Part shown: piece by piece, positions 32,802 through 44,363 of the stretch
How positions within the stretch are numbered: position 1 is the stretch's first letter
How the letters are laid out: the number at the start of each line of letters is the position of its first letter
Source: Pictodentalium vernedei
Taxonomy: Eukaryota; Mollusca; Scaphopoda; Dentaliida; Dentaliidae
DNA length: 64,000 nucleotides
NCBI GenBank assembly: GCA_031216915.1
Contig: CM062289.1
Span: 20,872,520 to 20,936,519, forward strand
Reading direction: 5' to 3'
Position numbers and translations under genes: made by a program
Notes under the pieces: generated by a model
What the model was told of the DNA's origin: nothing
What the model saw: only the letters and a program-made list of their open reading frames with translations
Databases searched by the model: none

Positions 32802-33689
32802 TTGGATCTTGCTTCTTCCAAAAAATCTGATACCAATTCCTCGCAGTTTAAACAAAAATATGCCGAAATAAAGTCCAAGTATAGTACATATACAAGGATC
32901 TATACAGATGGATCTAAAGATGGTGACAAAGTATCATCAGCTGCTGTTACTGGTGATCATATCACCTCAATCAGAATACCAAATCAGAGTTCTATTTTCA
33001 CAGCTGAAGTTAAAGCTATACATTTCGCCCTTGAACACATCGAGAATTTACAGGAAACGAAGTCGATTATTTTTTCCAACTCTCTTTCCTCTTTACTTGC
33101 TTTACTCTACCCCAGGTTGAAGAACCCTCTCATTTTGGAACTTCGTGAGAAGTTAACAACTCTCGTGTCTGACCAATGTGATATCGTGTTTTGCTGGTTG
33201 CCCGGACATGTAGGTATCGCTGGTAACACTAAAGCAGACAGTGCAGCAAAACAGGCTTTAACCAAGCCTCCCACTGATTTTAATACCCCTTTCAGTGATT
33301 TTAAACCACATATTAGTAACAACATCAAATCTCTGTGGCAGGCGGAATGGGATGGAGCGACAAATAAACTCCATCACTTCCGACCAAACATATTTGATCA
33401 CTACCCATCCAGTAACCTTTGTAGAAAAAATCATGTTATTCTGACACGATGTCATATTGGTCATACATGACTAACACATTCTTTCCTGTTGGAGGGTACT
33501 GTGCAACCAGAATGTGTTCCCTGCCAGCAGGTGTTGTCAGAGGAGCACATTCTTTTACATTGTACTGATTTTAATTTTAGTAGACGACACTGTTTTAATG
33601 TAGTGTTTCTTCGAGACCTATTTTACAGAACAAATCCTCATAAAGTTCTGTTGTTCTTGAAGGAAATCAACCTTTTTAATGAATTTTAA
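32802..33689 (+). pseudogene. LINE ORF2, RNase H and C-terminal finger
   Basis: The 222-residue frame 32802-33470 has ARIYTDGSKDG-type Asp (IYTDGSKDGD), Glu in FTAEVKAIHFALEH, then FSNSLSSLLAL and the final Asp region WLPGHVGIAGNTKADSAAKQ. The third acidic residue (usually SDS) is Asn here, so the domain probably lacks activity. After a stop at 33468 the frame at 33489-33689 gives the C-terminal finger (CVPCQQVLSEEHILLHC) and ends LLFLKEINLFNEF, typical for this group. Confidence 0.85.
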
Positions 33690-33946
33690 AATTGTTTTAA
33701 TCGTTTAATCACGACTCAATTCATCAGGTTGATTTTGAAGTTATTCACTTCTCTTCTTCCATTGCCCTCTGTTGTTTTAATCACTTTGGTCTTTGACAGA
33801 TCTCTTCTAGTTATTTTCTATTTTTAATTGGTCTTTTTACTTCATAACTGAAAATTAGTTTTTACTTTCCACTGTTTTCCCGCCACGATATAGTCTTAGC
33901 AGCTGATGTGGCGTTAAGTACCAATAAATAAATACTGCTTGTTGAC

Positions 33947-34209
33947 AATATTGGCTTGCAAAGTTATTCCTGATATTCTCAACAGAACATCTGGCGTGTA
34001 CCTACAGAGTACGTCTGTACTCTGGTCGCCAGTTTCATACAATCCATGTTATTTAGTTGTCCTGTTTCAATCTGTTCCAAAACTATAGAGATAAGTTAAA
34101 AAGTTAAATAAACTTGAGTCTACTGAAGTCCCAAATAAAAACCACAAGAGCTCGAGCTTTTACCCGAGCTGACAAGCTTACTTAACTCCTGTGGGTTCAC
34201 TTCGCAACA
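33947..34209 (-). repeat. Start of the 3' LTR of Gypsy copy A, with polypurine tract
   Basis: On the minus strand a purine tract (GTTGGGGAGGAA, 34221-34210) is followed by TGTTGCGAAGTG at 34209, which resembles the LTR start of copy B (TGTAACGAAATG at 50131). The LTR is interrupted at 33946 by the LINE and continues at 27051. A 6-bp hairpin word GAGCTCGAGCTT lies inside. Confidence 0.65.
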
Positions 34210-34512
34210 TTCCTCCCCAACTGAGGATCAAAACACAGAGGGACTTGATCACTCAAAAAGGAAAATGATTTGCGAAGGGGGACAACACAGGGTTAACGAA
34301 ATGTGTCTATTCCAAGGACAGGGAAAGGATGCCATGTACAATTCTAAAATTCCCAATTTACCCAATAAACTCAACTGTCCATTTTGAATAACATTTCTTA
34401 AATAAAACTCACATCCTCCCCGGGATTCTATTATTCCCCATAAATACATTATTATTTACCTGTGCATCGGTACCGAGGAATATAGTCTACTCACACATGA
34501 CCAAAGAGTAGT

Positions 34513-35370
34513 TTACCATAATGGCACAAGGTCGAATTCGTGGGGTTTCAATCGCTCTCCCCACTTCACATCCATGCGACATGTTGGACATGTTTTTGAT
34601 GGCGAGGCCATGTTGACCCACGTCTGTCTGCAGACGAGGTGAACTTTTGCTTTACAGCGAGGACATTCATAAGCATAAGCTTCTCCATGAATGTTCTCTA
34701 ATCAAACACAACAATGCCCGGTATCACCACTAGTACACTGTTTATAGTGTACTGAGTTTAAACGAATTTTGTGGTCGTCGAGTGCTTCTTTTAACAATTG
34801 GTATTGGGTTTGAGCTCTCTCCCACTCCAACGTTTCAAAAACATTCCAATGTTCTGAGCTCAACTCCACATACGTTGGGCAATCAGCAGTGAACTTTGTT
34901 ACCTCGTATAGTTCAATGCTTCGGAATGGTCGTATACGGACATCTCCATCCATATAGTAGTGCCCAGTCCAGGACTGGTTATTCCAGTACCTGATTATCT
35001 TTTCTGGGAAGCTTGTTGGCTGATCTACACATCTGTAACTGGTCACCCACAAACACTCAGCCTCTTCTGCAAAGCTGTCATTTGATTGACGCATATGCAG
35101 ATGGGGAAAGACATGCTCGTCTTCTGTTATCAAATACCTGAGATGTACTTCATAGCGTCATACGCTAACACTGTTAAATGCTATCTCGAAGTACATCTCA
35201 TCCCAAAACCGGAGCAAACGCTGTCCCATGCGACCCATTCGAAACAATGATTTTGTTTCATGTGGACAAGCAGTTGTTGGCTGAAATAGAAATTCTGTTC
35301 CTCTTCAAAATTTTCACTGTCCTTTAAGTTTAGAGCGAGTACCGATGCAATTTTCTCAAGTGGTTAAACA
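34513..35370 (-). pseudogene. Accessory protein with C4HC3 RING-like finger (copy A)
   Basis: The best frame (35133-34702) reads VFPHLHMRQ, then IIRYWNNQSWTGHYYMDGDV, a domain shared with both B proteins. Upstream the frame extends, with a TGA at about 35148 and a frame change near 35230, through RLLRFWDEMYFE to about 35370. At the C-terminus GHCCV is followed by a TGA in place of the second Cys of the finger, then ECPRCKAKVHLVCRQTW and CPTCRMDVKW, ending at 34513. Pattern CX2(stop)...CX2CX4HX2C...CX2C. RING-type fingers commonly recruit E2 ubiquitin enzymes; that role is inferred. The start was not found. Confidence 0.7.
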
Positions 35371-36126
35371 AATAGATTAATCTAAAGAAACTCTATTAAT
35401 GAAAAAAAGAAAACTATCGAATAATTTGACAATATTTGTATCAATACTTATATCAACACTATTTAACAACGTCCTCCTCTATCCGATGCACTAACTCCCG
35501 TGGGTATATGTGCTTCTAGTACCCTCCTTGACAGTCAAGTCACACACGTACTAGATTTTAGATTGTCTTATGTGGGGTATCGGTGAGTACTTATCTAAAC
35601 CCTGCCGGACTCCCCACTTTTAAACTCTGTAAACTTTTTTTTTTTACTTTTAACCGAAAGAAGTTCAGTATTTGTTTACTGATAATCAAAAAGTCAACTT
35701 CTATTAAATTTTTCCACAGTCTGCTGAATGTTACTAACAGACTTTGGATGAACTCCAAGAGACACACATGGCTATCATTATTCTTCTCCCCCCCCCCCCC
35801 CTCCACATCGAGGGCACTGCCAAATTATCTAAAATATCTCTGGATCCACCAATTATCGATTCCGGGAATTATGGTTAACTGGAGACGAGGATTCACATAT
35901 TCTCGTGCCGTCCAGCAAGTATGTTTCCATTTATACAACAGTGTGAACGTCGGCACACCCCAGGAAGAAGCTTCTTCTTCCTGTCGATGTACTATCGACG
36001 TACTCACTGTGGGTAAGAAAAAACCTCTCACTATAATACTGATTATAAAAGAGTTCGAGAAATTTGACTTCTTCCAAAATTATTCATCAGGGGGTAATGC
36101 ATTTGGAACACTCGATGTTCCATGGG
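35371..36126. other. Decayed sequence between accessory genes of copy A
   Basis: Minus-strand frames (for example 36031-35825 with GFFLPTVSTSIVHRQEEEAS) do not match the B genes convincingly. A C-run at about 35789-35800 is present. It may be the remains of ORF Y's 3' part or of a first RING gene, which copy B has at this position. Confidence 0.4.
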
Positions 36127-36354
36127 TCATTTAACTCTGTCTGGAGTGGTTTCGCCATACAATAAGCGTCGACATCCAGAGACTACTTGCTCGGAATAAT
36201 CACTGGCATCACGAAGCGTATGCCTTAACATTCCCATGACTTCTGCTTTGGTTAAACTACCTGAAAGGTCAGTAGCCATTGTTCGTGCATATGATTGTCG
36301 AGCTTTCCTTGCTGGGGCGTAGCTATCTTCATCACTATTCTCTGCTTCTGCCAT
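36127..36354 (-). CDS. ORF Y, small acidic protein of copy A
   Basis: Likely start at 36354 (MAEAENSDEDSYAPARKARQ), since the splice-like site TTTCTTTAG lies 7 bases upstream and the 23 residues before it look like a chance extension. About 75 residues with a helical part (LTKAEVMGMLRHTLRDASDY), ending at 36127. The start resembles those of ORF X (MAESDSSVDSG in B). No function recognised; no counterpart seen in copy B. It could be the front of a longer, broken gene. Confidence 0.5.
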   Translation of the reverse strand: MAEAENSDEDSYAPARKARQSYARTMATDLSGSLTKAEVMGMLRHTLRDASDYSEQVVSGCRRLLYGETTPDRVK

Positions 36355-36656
36355 CTTATAACTAAAGAAATTAAACACAATATACTCAAAAATAAGAATC
36401 AAAATAAGAATAAGAATCTCCATGAACAGAAATCCTTAACTGTTAGGATTTCACCATCAAAGTTCTGTAAATTGTGCTATTTACAACTCTTGCTACAACT
36501 CTCGCATTTGAGATGGCACGATGTAGGATTGGTAAATGGTATTAAGTCCCATCCTAAAATTAAAAATACCACCATCAAAATCAGGATGGGTAACCTTGTA
36601 CAAAACATAATACTGGTTATGTCTCGGGAGTCCATTGGACCTAAAACGAGTCGTCA

Positions 36657-37274
36657 TCAAGCTGTCCAATTAAGAAACCTCCCCCAAGGGTAACACCTTT
36701 TTATGTGTCTTCTTACAGACCACATCTCATGAATGAAACGGTTTACCATTATTCTGTGACTATGGTAATGTCTTGCAAAATCTCGTCCTGAACATACTAA
36801 ATCTGGACAATTTAAGATATGCAAAACTCGAGAACGGCTTTTAAACAGAATGTGGGTCGAACAAGCAGAATCATACCAATAAACGATATCTTGTTCAATT
36901 TCATTTGTGACTGCAACATTTTGAAAATCATAGTAAACACATCCGAAGGTATCCTCGGATGTGAAAGCATGATGAGTTTGAAAATATCTTAGTTCATAAG
37001 TATTTGGTTGAACCACACTATTGATAACTGCAGGTCTTCGGCCAGTCGAGGGCAAATGACAGGTGGAGGTTTACCTTCATGCATATATTCATAAACAACA
37101 TATTCCCAGGGTAATGGGTACATAGTGTCTATAAATGGAGCGATAGAGATTTCTTCTCAAATCACTCAGTTGGTGTTCTGCCGCCTCATCTGTTTGATCC
37201 CTACAATGATGCTCTGTACCAATTGATTCACTTTCGTCAGTATCTACTGTTTCACTACAACTTGAGTCACTCAT
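36657..37274 (-). pseudogene. ORF X of copy A
   Basis: Starts MSDSSCSETVDTDESES, acidic, one base after a splice-like AG (37276-37277). A frame change near 37110 (alternative frame gives PLPWEYVVYEYMHE) leads to the second part, 37055-36657, with the conserved block PNTYELRYF, FGCVYYDF, EIEQDIVYWYDSACSTHILF and LNCPDLVCSG. The same block occurs in B. The family is not recognised. It follows env and precedes the RING gene, as in B. Confidence 0.65.
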
Positions 37275-37354
37275 TCTATGATTGAAAACACAAATGATAT
37301 TGTTCAATGTTAGATCATTAATTAAGTTAAATTAATAGTTGTCAGATTATTGTC

Positions 37355-39514
37355 TCACGTTCTCAAGTTCACATGTGCTTCTCCAGTATTCACGTCATAG
37401 TTTACTGTTCGATATAACTGAGAAGGAGACGAGGACATTTGAGCTTGGTCCTGTCTCACTTTTGTCTTTGAGTCTCGACCTTTCACTAATTGTTTCATGA
37501 TTGTCACTATTTCATCTGAAGATGGTGTCATAGGTCGTGTGGTGATTGTTGGTTGTCTCATAGTCGTATATAAACGATCATCATCATCATTAAATGCGTT
37601 ATTAGGCATTCCACATTCATCATCAGAAAAATTAGAATTTCGCTTCCGTTTATTCTTATAATGAAAGATAATGTTACGCAACTTAATATGGCCTTGTGCC
37701 CTGATACATCTTATCAATAAGTATATCCCCAAGATAAGAAACATACATCTCACAATTTAAGTCCACTTTGGTACTTCAAATTGTTCTATCGGGGTTAACT
37801 GTAGTTTATCTAGTTCGCGTAATAGGTCATCCATTTTTAATTCATCTAAATGTTTAATAGATTTTGGAATCACAAAATTTGTTATGTTCAATTTGTTGAA
37901 CACAGGTTGCCAAACTTGTCGTTGAGTCAACGATAAATTGGGCAAGACTGTCTTCAATACTAAATGATACATGATGTTATCGCGGTGATGAAAATAACTA
38001 TTCAGCAATAGTTGTCCACTTGTGACAATTCATAACGGATTCAATTCTAAGATATCAATAGTTGGCATGATTCGATGTGGTTGTGGATTCTTACGTCTTG
38101 GACATGTAATTGGAAATCGCAATGGCACGTCAGTAGTGATGTACCAAAGACCTTCCTCAATACGTGTCGTAAAAGGTAAATCCATATTTAATTTAACATT
38201 GATCATACAAAATTTCTTTATCTTGGGTTTCATATCTAGAAATAATGCCAATAAGCAACTAGAAGTTGTGTGTATAGTTCTGACTGCACCTCGCAATGGG
38301 CAGAATAATTTCTTATCATCTATACAATCATCATGACCTAATTCTGGTATATTATCGGGTTCATTGTTTGTCAACAAGTAATGTATCAGCTTCAAGTCGA
38401 TAAATAGCTACCATTTTATTTGCACTATGGGATGCTTTTTTACTTACATTCTTGAATGAGATGGGCAAGGCTTGTACTTTGAAAATCTCAAATTGAAAAT
38501 TGGTGACAATCAACAGAACTTTCACTAGAATGACTAATTTATCATCGACAAACACTGTTGCCATTGTCATTAAATGATAATATTGCCATAACTCCTGAAG
38601 TTTCAACAGAAGTTGGGTGTGTTCGTCAAGCCTATCCTGAATGCTCGTTAATACTGAAGTCAATAAGGTAGGATGACGACCCTGGGCAATAATTTTTCAT
38701 CTGCAAGCACATCCATTTGCTCATGCAGATCGTCCATATAATTTTTTGTGGTGATTAACATCAATTCAGTTTGAGTTAATACTGTTTCCAGTTGATGAAA
38801 GGACTGTACGAAATGCTCTAAAAGAGTTAATCTATTTTTGAGCCCTTGTAATACCAATTCCACTTGGTTACAAAAAAGCGACACTACTCGTGATAAATTT
38901 ACCATAAATTCTCTGTTCTCTTGTACAGAATGATACGTTAATTTCATTAAACTTAAACTTAGTTTCTGAACATGTTGTATCATTGCCTGATTTACAGACA
39001 AACATCTTAAATTATCTTTCATCCCCTTTAAATCAGATTCAGTGGCTGTGCCAAATAGGAAACTCATTCCTTCACCCATGAAATTTGCTAAACCTCGTTT
39101 ATTTTGAGATGAGGGTGTATGCCCTTTTAACTTGCGATAATCATCTAGGTCCCCTTTTACTCATTTGAAACGATTATTTATGAACCTGACCTCTTGGTAC
39201 ATATCCACAAATATCGAATTTAACGCAAGATTAAAAGTACTATTTCCAGTCATGTTTCTATTTTGTTCATAGATTTTTCTGAAATTTGCATCAAGTTCCT
39301 GATAAAATTGGTTCACAAAGCCTATGTTAATGTCCACTCGCTGCATGTAGTGGATAAATGGTGCCACTTCTGCCACAAATATGGTTGTCCATTCACTGTT
39401 AACCATATAAATTTCTTTTACCTTTGTAAAGATGACATTATTTCGGATTATGGTATTCCTGCTAACTGTTAATGTCAATGTCAATAAACTTCCCAGGAAC
39501 CAAATCAATAACAT
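37355..39514 (-). pseudogene. Env-like glycoprotein gene of copy A, broken into at least six pieces
   Basis: Start at 39514 (MLLIWFLG, a signal-peptide-like hydrophobic run), preceded by the same splice-like acceptor and leader GAGCAAG as in copy B; the ORF's earlier ATG at 39568 lies in the intron-like part. The pieces are 39514-39161, 39079-38660, 38663-38361, 38395-38030, 38008-37757 and 37753-37355. They match copy B Env in order: N-terminal region, the MGEGMSFLFGT block after the cleavage site, helical region, and a last hydrophobic segment (near 37740, FLILGIYLLIRC). The type is that of baculovirus F/errantivirus membrane-fusion proteins. It is heavily frameshifted and cannot be expressed as one chain. 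Confidence 0.75.
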
Positions 39515-39545
39515 CTTGCTCCTACAAGGAGAAGGAAGACACGAA
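39515..39545 (-). promoter_or_regulatory. Putative 3' splice site before env (copy A)
   Basis: The minus strand reads CTTCCTTCTCCTTGTAG with the AG at 39522-39523, then GAGCAAG and the env ATG. The same arrangement occurs before env in copy B. Conserved in both copies despite decay around it. Confidence 0.6.
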
Positions 39546-40029
39546 TTAGCATCATGAGTGGTTCTCAAAACTGAGTTCCAATTTACTCTCTCATTTTACG
39601 GCTGGTCAGTAAAACTTGAGAAATTTTACCACACAGAGAAATCACCAAACTGGTTGCACAGGCCAGCAAACGACTCCACCATGTTACCTTTCTTGTCAAA
39701 TTATAAGTCGATATACTTTAGTCTCACATGACGCATATCCTGTCCTCCCCCAAAGTCATACAGCATTTTTGTTTCATTATTACTTTACTCCTGGGTGCTC
39801 CAGAGTTGATAATCTTTTCTGTGATTCTCTTGCCATCCACCCTCTCTAAGGGTGGAGTGAATATTATCAATCAAATTACCAATTTGTGTCCCATTGAACA
39901 GTCGTACAACAGGCTGTACGTCGGTCGCTGGGATTTTCTTTTTATTTCTTTGATTAATACTGCAGTCAGAGAAACACTGATGTAGAAGCTTGAGAAGCTT
40001 GAGTAGCTTTCTTCTGCTCTCAGTATTGT

Positions 40030-42477
40030 CATAATCTATGGCAATTCCTCCATAGGTATTCCTTCTTCCTCGGAAGATGAGTTTTTTTCTGACGTGTCGT
40101 TTTTTCTCAGATTAAAGGAGCCATAGGTATAGGCTCCTCCTCATCACTACTACTACTGCTTTCTTTCTCTGCTTGGGGTGCTACATATTTTAAGCAGTGT
40201 TTCGCTCTCACCAGTTCAGGCATTTCCCATTCTTGTGGAGCCAAACTTAGATCTTCCCCTTGATATTTAATGAGTCTACCTGTCATTTGATCTCTGATCC
40301 TGTAGCTTACAGGTCCAGTCTTTTCAATGACACGAAATGGGTACTCCCATTTCTGTTCAAATTTGCCCTTTTTCTACCATCTCTGTACATTACAGGGTCT
40401 CGCACATTGAATGTAATTTGTTTTGCTTATATGTCTCCAAGACGTTTCTGTTTTTCTACTCGCTTTTGTTGCATTTTTTGTTGTCTCACATATGCTTTAT
40501 GTTGTTCTTGTAAAGCTATTTTGTGGGCTTCTTCTCCCACATATTTTTTTCTGGGTTTCAATACTGTGTCTAACGGAAGGACCACATCTCTGGCATGCAG
40601 CAAATAATAATAATAATAATAAATGTAGTTTAAAGCCGAAAATCCTCATAGAGCTCTTGGGCTTAAAACACAAAAAAACCTTTATATATATATATATCAC
40701 TCTGCATTCCTATTTACTGACTCTCTCCAAGCGGATGAATCACAATCAGCAGTCTTCATCATAAGTTATATACCCGCTGGAACAAATGTGATTTGACAGC
40801 TAACTGGAAAGATGGGAGACTCTGGGATGCTTTCAGCCCACTCGGAAGCAGGTTTCAAAGGAATGGAGCAGCCACCGAATAGGCCCAATCGTCAGCTGTT
40901 CTGAGGTCACCTGGTGCATGGACAAGATTGTTTGACATTTTTGAACGTAGTGATCTACCGGGTTCATAACGTTAAACCTAAGTGGACAGATACAGTGGGG
41001 CCTCGCCATTTAAGCATTTCCAAGTTAATATGAGAATTTTGAATTCAATGCGTTCCCTCGGAGGCAGCCAGTGTAGATTTTTAAGAATAGGTGTAATGTG
41101 GCAGGAACGTTTGGTCATAGTAATTACATGTGCTGAACATTTTTGTATTGTGGCAGTTTTGTCAATGATGCTCTGTTTACATCCAAATAAGAGAGAGTTG
41201 CAATAGTCTATGCGACTTGTAATGAAGGCGTGGACAAGTTGTTTAGCTGTTGCCCCAGCAACCATGCCCCGCACCCTGCTGATATTTCGGAGATGATAAT
41301 ACGAAGCCCTGCAGACATGCAAGACATGTTTTTCCTCTGACAGGTTCTCATCCATAAAATATCTAAGGCGGCATACCGTGGTCGATGGTGAGACAGTACT
41401 GCCTTCAATGTTGAGATCGGGCCTTGAGCATTTAGAGAACTGATGGCTTAATCCAATGTATATGATTTCAGTTTTATCAGCATTCAGTTTTAAGAAATTT
41501 TCTGCCATCCAAGATCTAATATCAGCTACACATTTTTCAAGTTTTTCTTTGGCCATTGTATCGGACTGTGGTGTAAAGTGCATGTACAGCTGTGTATCAT
41601 CCAGGTAACAATGGAATGACAGGCCATGTCTGCGGATGATATTGCCAAGGGGCAGAACATAAATGACATATAGCAAAGGACCAAGCACTGACCCCTGGGG
41701 AACACCAAACTTCAAATGAGCCTGTTTTGAGTTTGAGCCTGTGACAGTTACCCTAGGGCAAGAACCAGGAGGACTCACTTCCATTAAATCTGATAGCTGC
41801 CAATGATTGATTCAATGATTGATTCTAGAATAAGTCCCAGGTCTCCAATTCTCTGTGAGACACTTTTGCCAAAACATCATTCAAAGTCCGATGGAAACGT
41901 TCAACCTTCCCATTGGATTGGGGGTGGGAGAAAGACGTTTTCACATGATGAATCTTCAATTGTTCAGTCAAATATCTCATTAGCTCATTACAGTTCTCTG
42001 ATCCATTATCAGTTAATAGTTTAAGTGGAGAGCCAAATCTTGGGAAAATTTGATCGATCAGCAAATTTGCAACTGTTTCTGCTCATTTGTCAGATACTGG
42101 AAATGCTTCAGGCCATCCTGAGTACAAATCAATGAAAGTAACTATGTACTTATTTCCTGATAAAGTAGTTGGAAAAGGTCCACTCATATCCAAAGCAATT
42201 TTTATCAAATAGATAAGGTGGTCTATCTGCTTCTTGCATAGGTCATGTAACTCTTTTTGTGTTTCTTGCCCTACGTGTAAGGCATTTTTCAACATATTGG
42301 TATCTCCTTTTGTATAAATCAGTATTATCACTTGAATATTTCTTCTGTACTTCTATTAGTCGAGTATCTTTTTCTTGCTCCACTTTCATGTCTAGATCTG
42401 TATAATTTATTTCTTCAGGTTCCATATGGGAACCTTGTTGTTCAATTGTGACATGTGTATATTGCTTAGGGTTAATT
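40030..42477 (-). pseudogene. Integrase of Gypsy copy A, interrupted
   Basis: Minus strand: 42477-42243 has only the end of the zinc-binding half (VEKCLTRRARN; the second Cys is Arg and the two His are deleted), 42331-42083 has LALDMSGPFPTTLSGNKYIV and LYSGWPEAFPVSDK, and 42064-41825 has LLTDNGSEN and SNGKVERFHRTLND. A 12-bp duplication (AATCAATCATTG) breaks the frame near 41815, then a LINE fragment (about 40660-41760) interrupts it. It resumes with ARDVVLPLDTVLKPRKKYVG and ends near 40040 with the GPY-type C-terminus (RVIEKTGPVSYRI) and an acidic tail. The DDE triad survives but the enzyme cannot. Confidence 0.8.
40660..41760 (-). mobile_element. 5'-truncated LINE fragment (CR1/L2-type RT)
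   Basis: The 268-residue frame 41784-40978 begins inside integrase and enters RT at FGVPQGSVLGPLLYVIYVLP, then CYLDDTQLYMHF, SWMAENFLKLNADKTEIIYI and the thumb KNLHWLPPRERIEFKILILT. The catalytic box is YLDD where relatives mostly have YADD. Coding traces go on past the stop to about 40740 (RSLRSKMSNNLVHAPGDLRT). A TA repeat marks the 3' part (40684-40698). No target duplication was found; the (AAT)n at 40603-40620 lies in the integrase side. Confidence 0.8.
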
Positions 42478-42723
42478 CCCATGTGGGGGCACGATGACGC
42501 CGTGTACTAAGGCATACTGCACGTGAATGGTACGCATGTCTTCATCCAATCTAACCCTGTCTGTGCTACAGTGCGGAATTATGATGTTGGGGAGCTGGCA
42601 GCTGCTCGTCGTTGCTCGGTGGTTCTCTCCAGGTACTCCGGCTTCCTCCACCCGTAAAACTGTCATGGTCATGATTAGCCATTGTGCATAAATATGTGAC
42701 CTTAAAACACCAATAAACATAAA
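42478..42723 (+). mobile_element. 5'-truncated SINE with 13-bp target duplication
   Basis: CTTAGGGTTAATT at 42465-42477 and 42724-42736 is a perfect duplication. The insert begins CCCATGTGGGGGCACGATGA (no tRNA head) and ends TTAAAACACCAATAAACATAA. It lies in the RNase H-integrase tether of copy A. Confidence 0.9.
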
Positions 42724-42736
42724 CTTAGGGTTAATT

Positions 42737-43560
42737 TTATCACAGTTTATTACTACTACCCTTAGTGTTTTCTCAGACTCTACTTGATCCATCTGATAAT
42801 CTGGATCTGTATTTGCAATTCCTTCAGGTAATCTTGACAACAGGTCAGCACAGGTGTTTTGTTTTCCGGGTAATTATTCTATTTTACAATTATAACTAGC
42901 TATTTTTAACACCTACATTTGAACTTTTGCATTGTTTTGGGGTCGTTTCAACATGTATTGTAATGGAGTATGGTCTGTTTTAATAGCAAACTGGGCTCCA
43001 TGCAAATAATTGTCGAACTTGTCCAGTGCATAAGATATAGCAAAAGCTTCCTTTTCAAAGGTTGGCCATTTCTGTTGGGTGTCACCTAATTTGTGTGACA
43101 AAAATACAATTGGTTTTTCATCTGGTACACCTGGAATTTGACCTTTCTCACCTTTACAAGGCTGAGTTAATACTGCTCCTATGCACGAATGAGATGCGTC
43201 CGTATATAAGACGTAAGGTTTTTGTGGGTTGGGATATGAAAGATGTGCTACTTGTATCAAACTCTCCTTCGCGTATTTAAAAGCTTTTTGATGGGTTTCT
43301 TTCCAATGAAATCGATCATGCTTTTTAGTCAGTCTTATCAATGGCTGTGCTATTTCGCCAAAATTTGGTATAAATCTTCGTTAGTAAGAAACCATCCCCA
43401 TGAAACTTCTAACCTTGGTCACAGTTTTTTGAGGTACTACTTTTCTTATGACCTCGACCTTGGTGGGTTCAGGTTAGATACCATCTTGACTTATGACAAA
43501 GCCAAGATAAGCCGTTTCACTCTCAAAGAAGGTACACTTTTTAGCCTTTAGTTTTAACTT
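42737..43560 (-). pseudogene. RNase H and RT thumb of Gypsy copy A
   Basis: 43341-42913 carries HDRFHWKETHQKAFKYAKES, the Asp motif LYTDASHSCIGAVLTQP, WPTFEKEAFAISYALDKFDN and IKTDHTPLQYMLKRP. It continues into the end of the tether (LPEGIANTDPDYQMDQVESE), where the frame is entered by the SINE. 43560-43345 (LKLKAKKCTFFESETAYLGF-type sequence, 'KTVTKVRSFMGMVSY') is thumb and has a stop at about 43383. The acidic RNase H residues are present but stops separate the parts. Confidence 0.75.
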
Positions 43561-43770
43561 GTGTTGTCTCTGTCAGTTAAATACTTGCCGAAGATGTTCA
43601 ATATGTGACTTTTCATCCTTACTAAAGATCAAAATATTGACAAAATATGCAAGTGAAAAGTCCTCTAGTCCTTGCCGGACTATGGTCATCAGCTGTTGGA
43701 ACTCAGAAGGTGCATTGACAAGGCCAAACACCATGACATTGAACTCATATAACCCTTTATGACACGTGAA

Positions 43771-44135
43771 GGGGGGCACAGTGGCTAAGTTGGTAGAGGT
43801 GCAAGCTGTAAGCCAAGAGGTCATTAGTTCGAATCCCACCTGTGGTAATTGCATTGTGTCCTTGGGCAAGACACTTCACCCCATTGCCCATGTGGGGGCA
43901 TGGTGATGCTGTGTACTAAGGCATACTGCACATGAATAGTGCACCTGTCTTCAACCAGTGCTAACCCTGCTTGTGTGGAGTTGGTATGTTGGGGAGCTGA
44001 CAGTTGCTCGCCATTGCGCAGTGGTTCTCTCTGGGTATTCTGGCTTCCTCCACCTATAAAACTGTCACATTCATGGTTAGCCATTGTGCAGAAATATGTG
44101 ACCTTAAACACCAATAAATAAATAAATAATAAATG
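43771..44135 (+). mobile_element. Full-length tRNA-derived SINE
   Basis: Flanked by ATGACACGTGAA (43759-43770) and ATGACAAGTGAA (44136-44147). The tRNA-like head has A box TGGCTAAGTTGG (43782-43793) and B box AGTTCGAATCC (43826-43836). The body holds CTTGGGCAAGACACTTCACC and CTCTGGGTATTCTGGCTTCC, and the tail is CACCAATAAATAAATAAATAA. Length 365 bp. The best reference copy of the family in the window. Confidence 0.92.
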
Positions 44136-44363
44136 ATGACAAGTGAATACAGTCTTAGGTCTATCAGCTTCGCTGATCTTGACTTGCCAATAACCAGACT
44201 TCATGTCAAGTGTCATCAAATATTTATAACCATTAAGTAGAGTAAAAATATCATCAATCAGCAGGAGTGGCCAACATGTGGTTCTGGTAACTTGGTTAAG
44301 CTGGCGGAAGTCCATGCAGAAATGCTTAGAGCCATCTTTCTTGTTCACTAAGAGGCAAGGGAA

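Larger units (their letters stand above)
27052..33932 (+). mobile_element. Near full-length I-group LINE
   Basis: A 14-bp target duplication, TACTGCTTGTTGAC, flanks it exactly (27038-27051 and 33933-33946). Structure: GC-richer 5' UTR, ORF1 with zinc knuckles, ORF2 with apurinic endonuclease, RT and RNase H, then a 3' UTR ending CCAATAAATAAA. The RNase H domain and the motif style point to the I/Nimb side of the Jockey superfamily. ORF1 and ORF2 are broken by stops, a frameshift, an 80-bp duplication and a nested LINE. It inserted into the LTR of Gypsy copy A and so is younger than that copy. Confidence 0.9.

Noticed and set aside
35591-36134. 183-residue plus-strand frame
   Set aside because: It opposes the decayed accessory region of copy A, includes a poly-C run and shows no motif.
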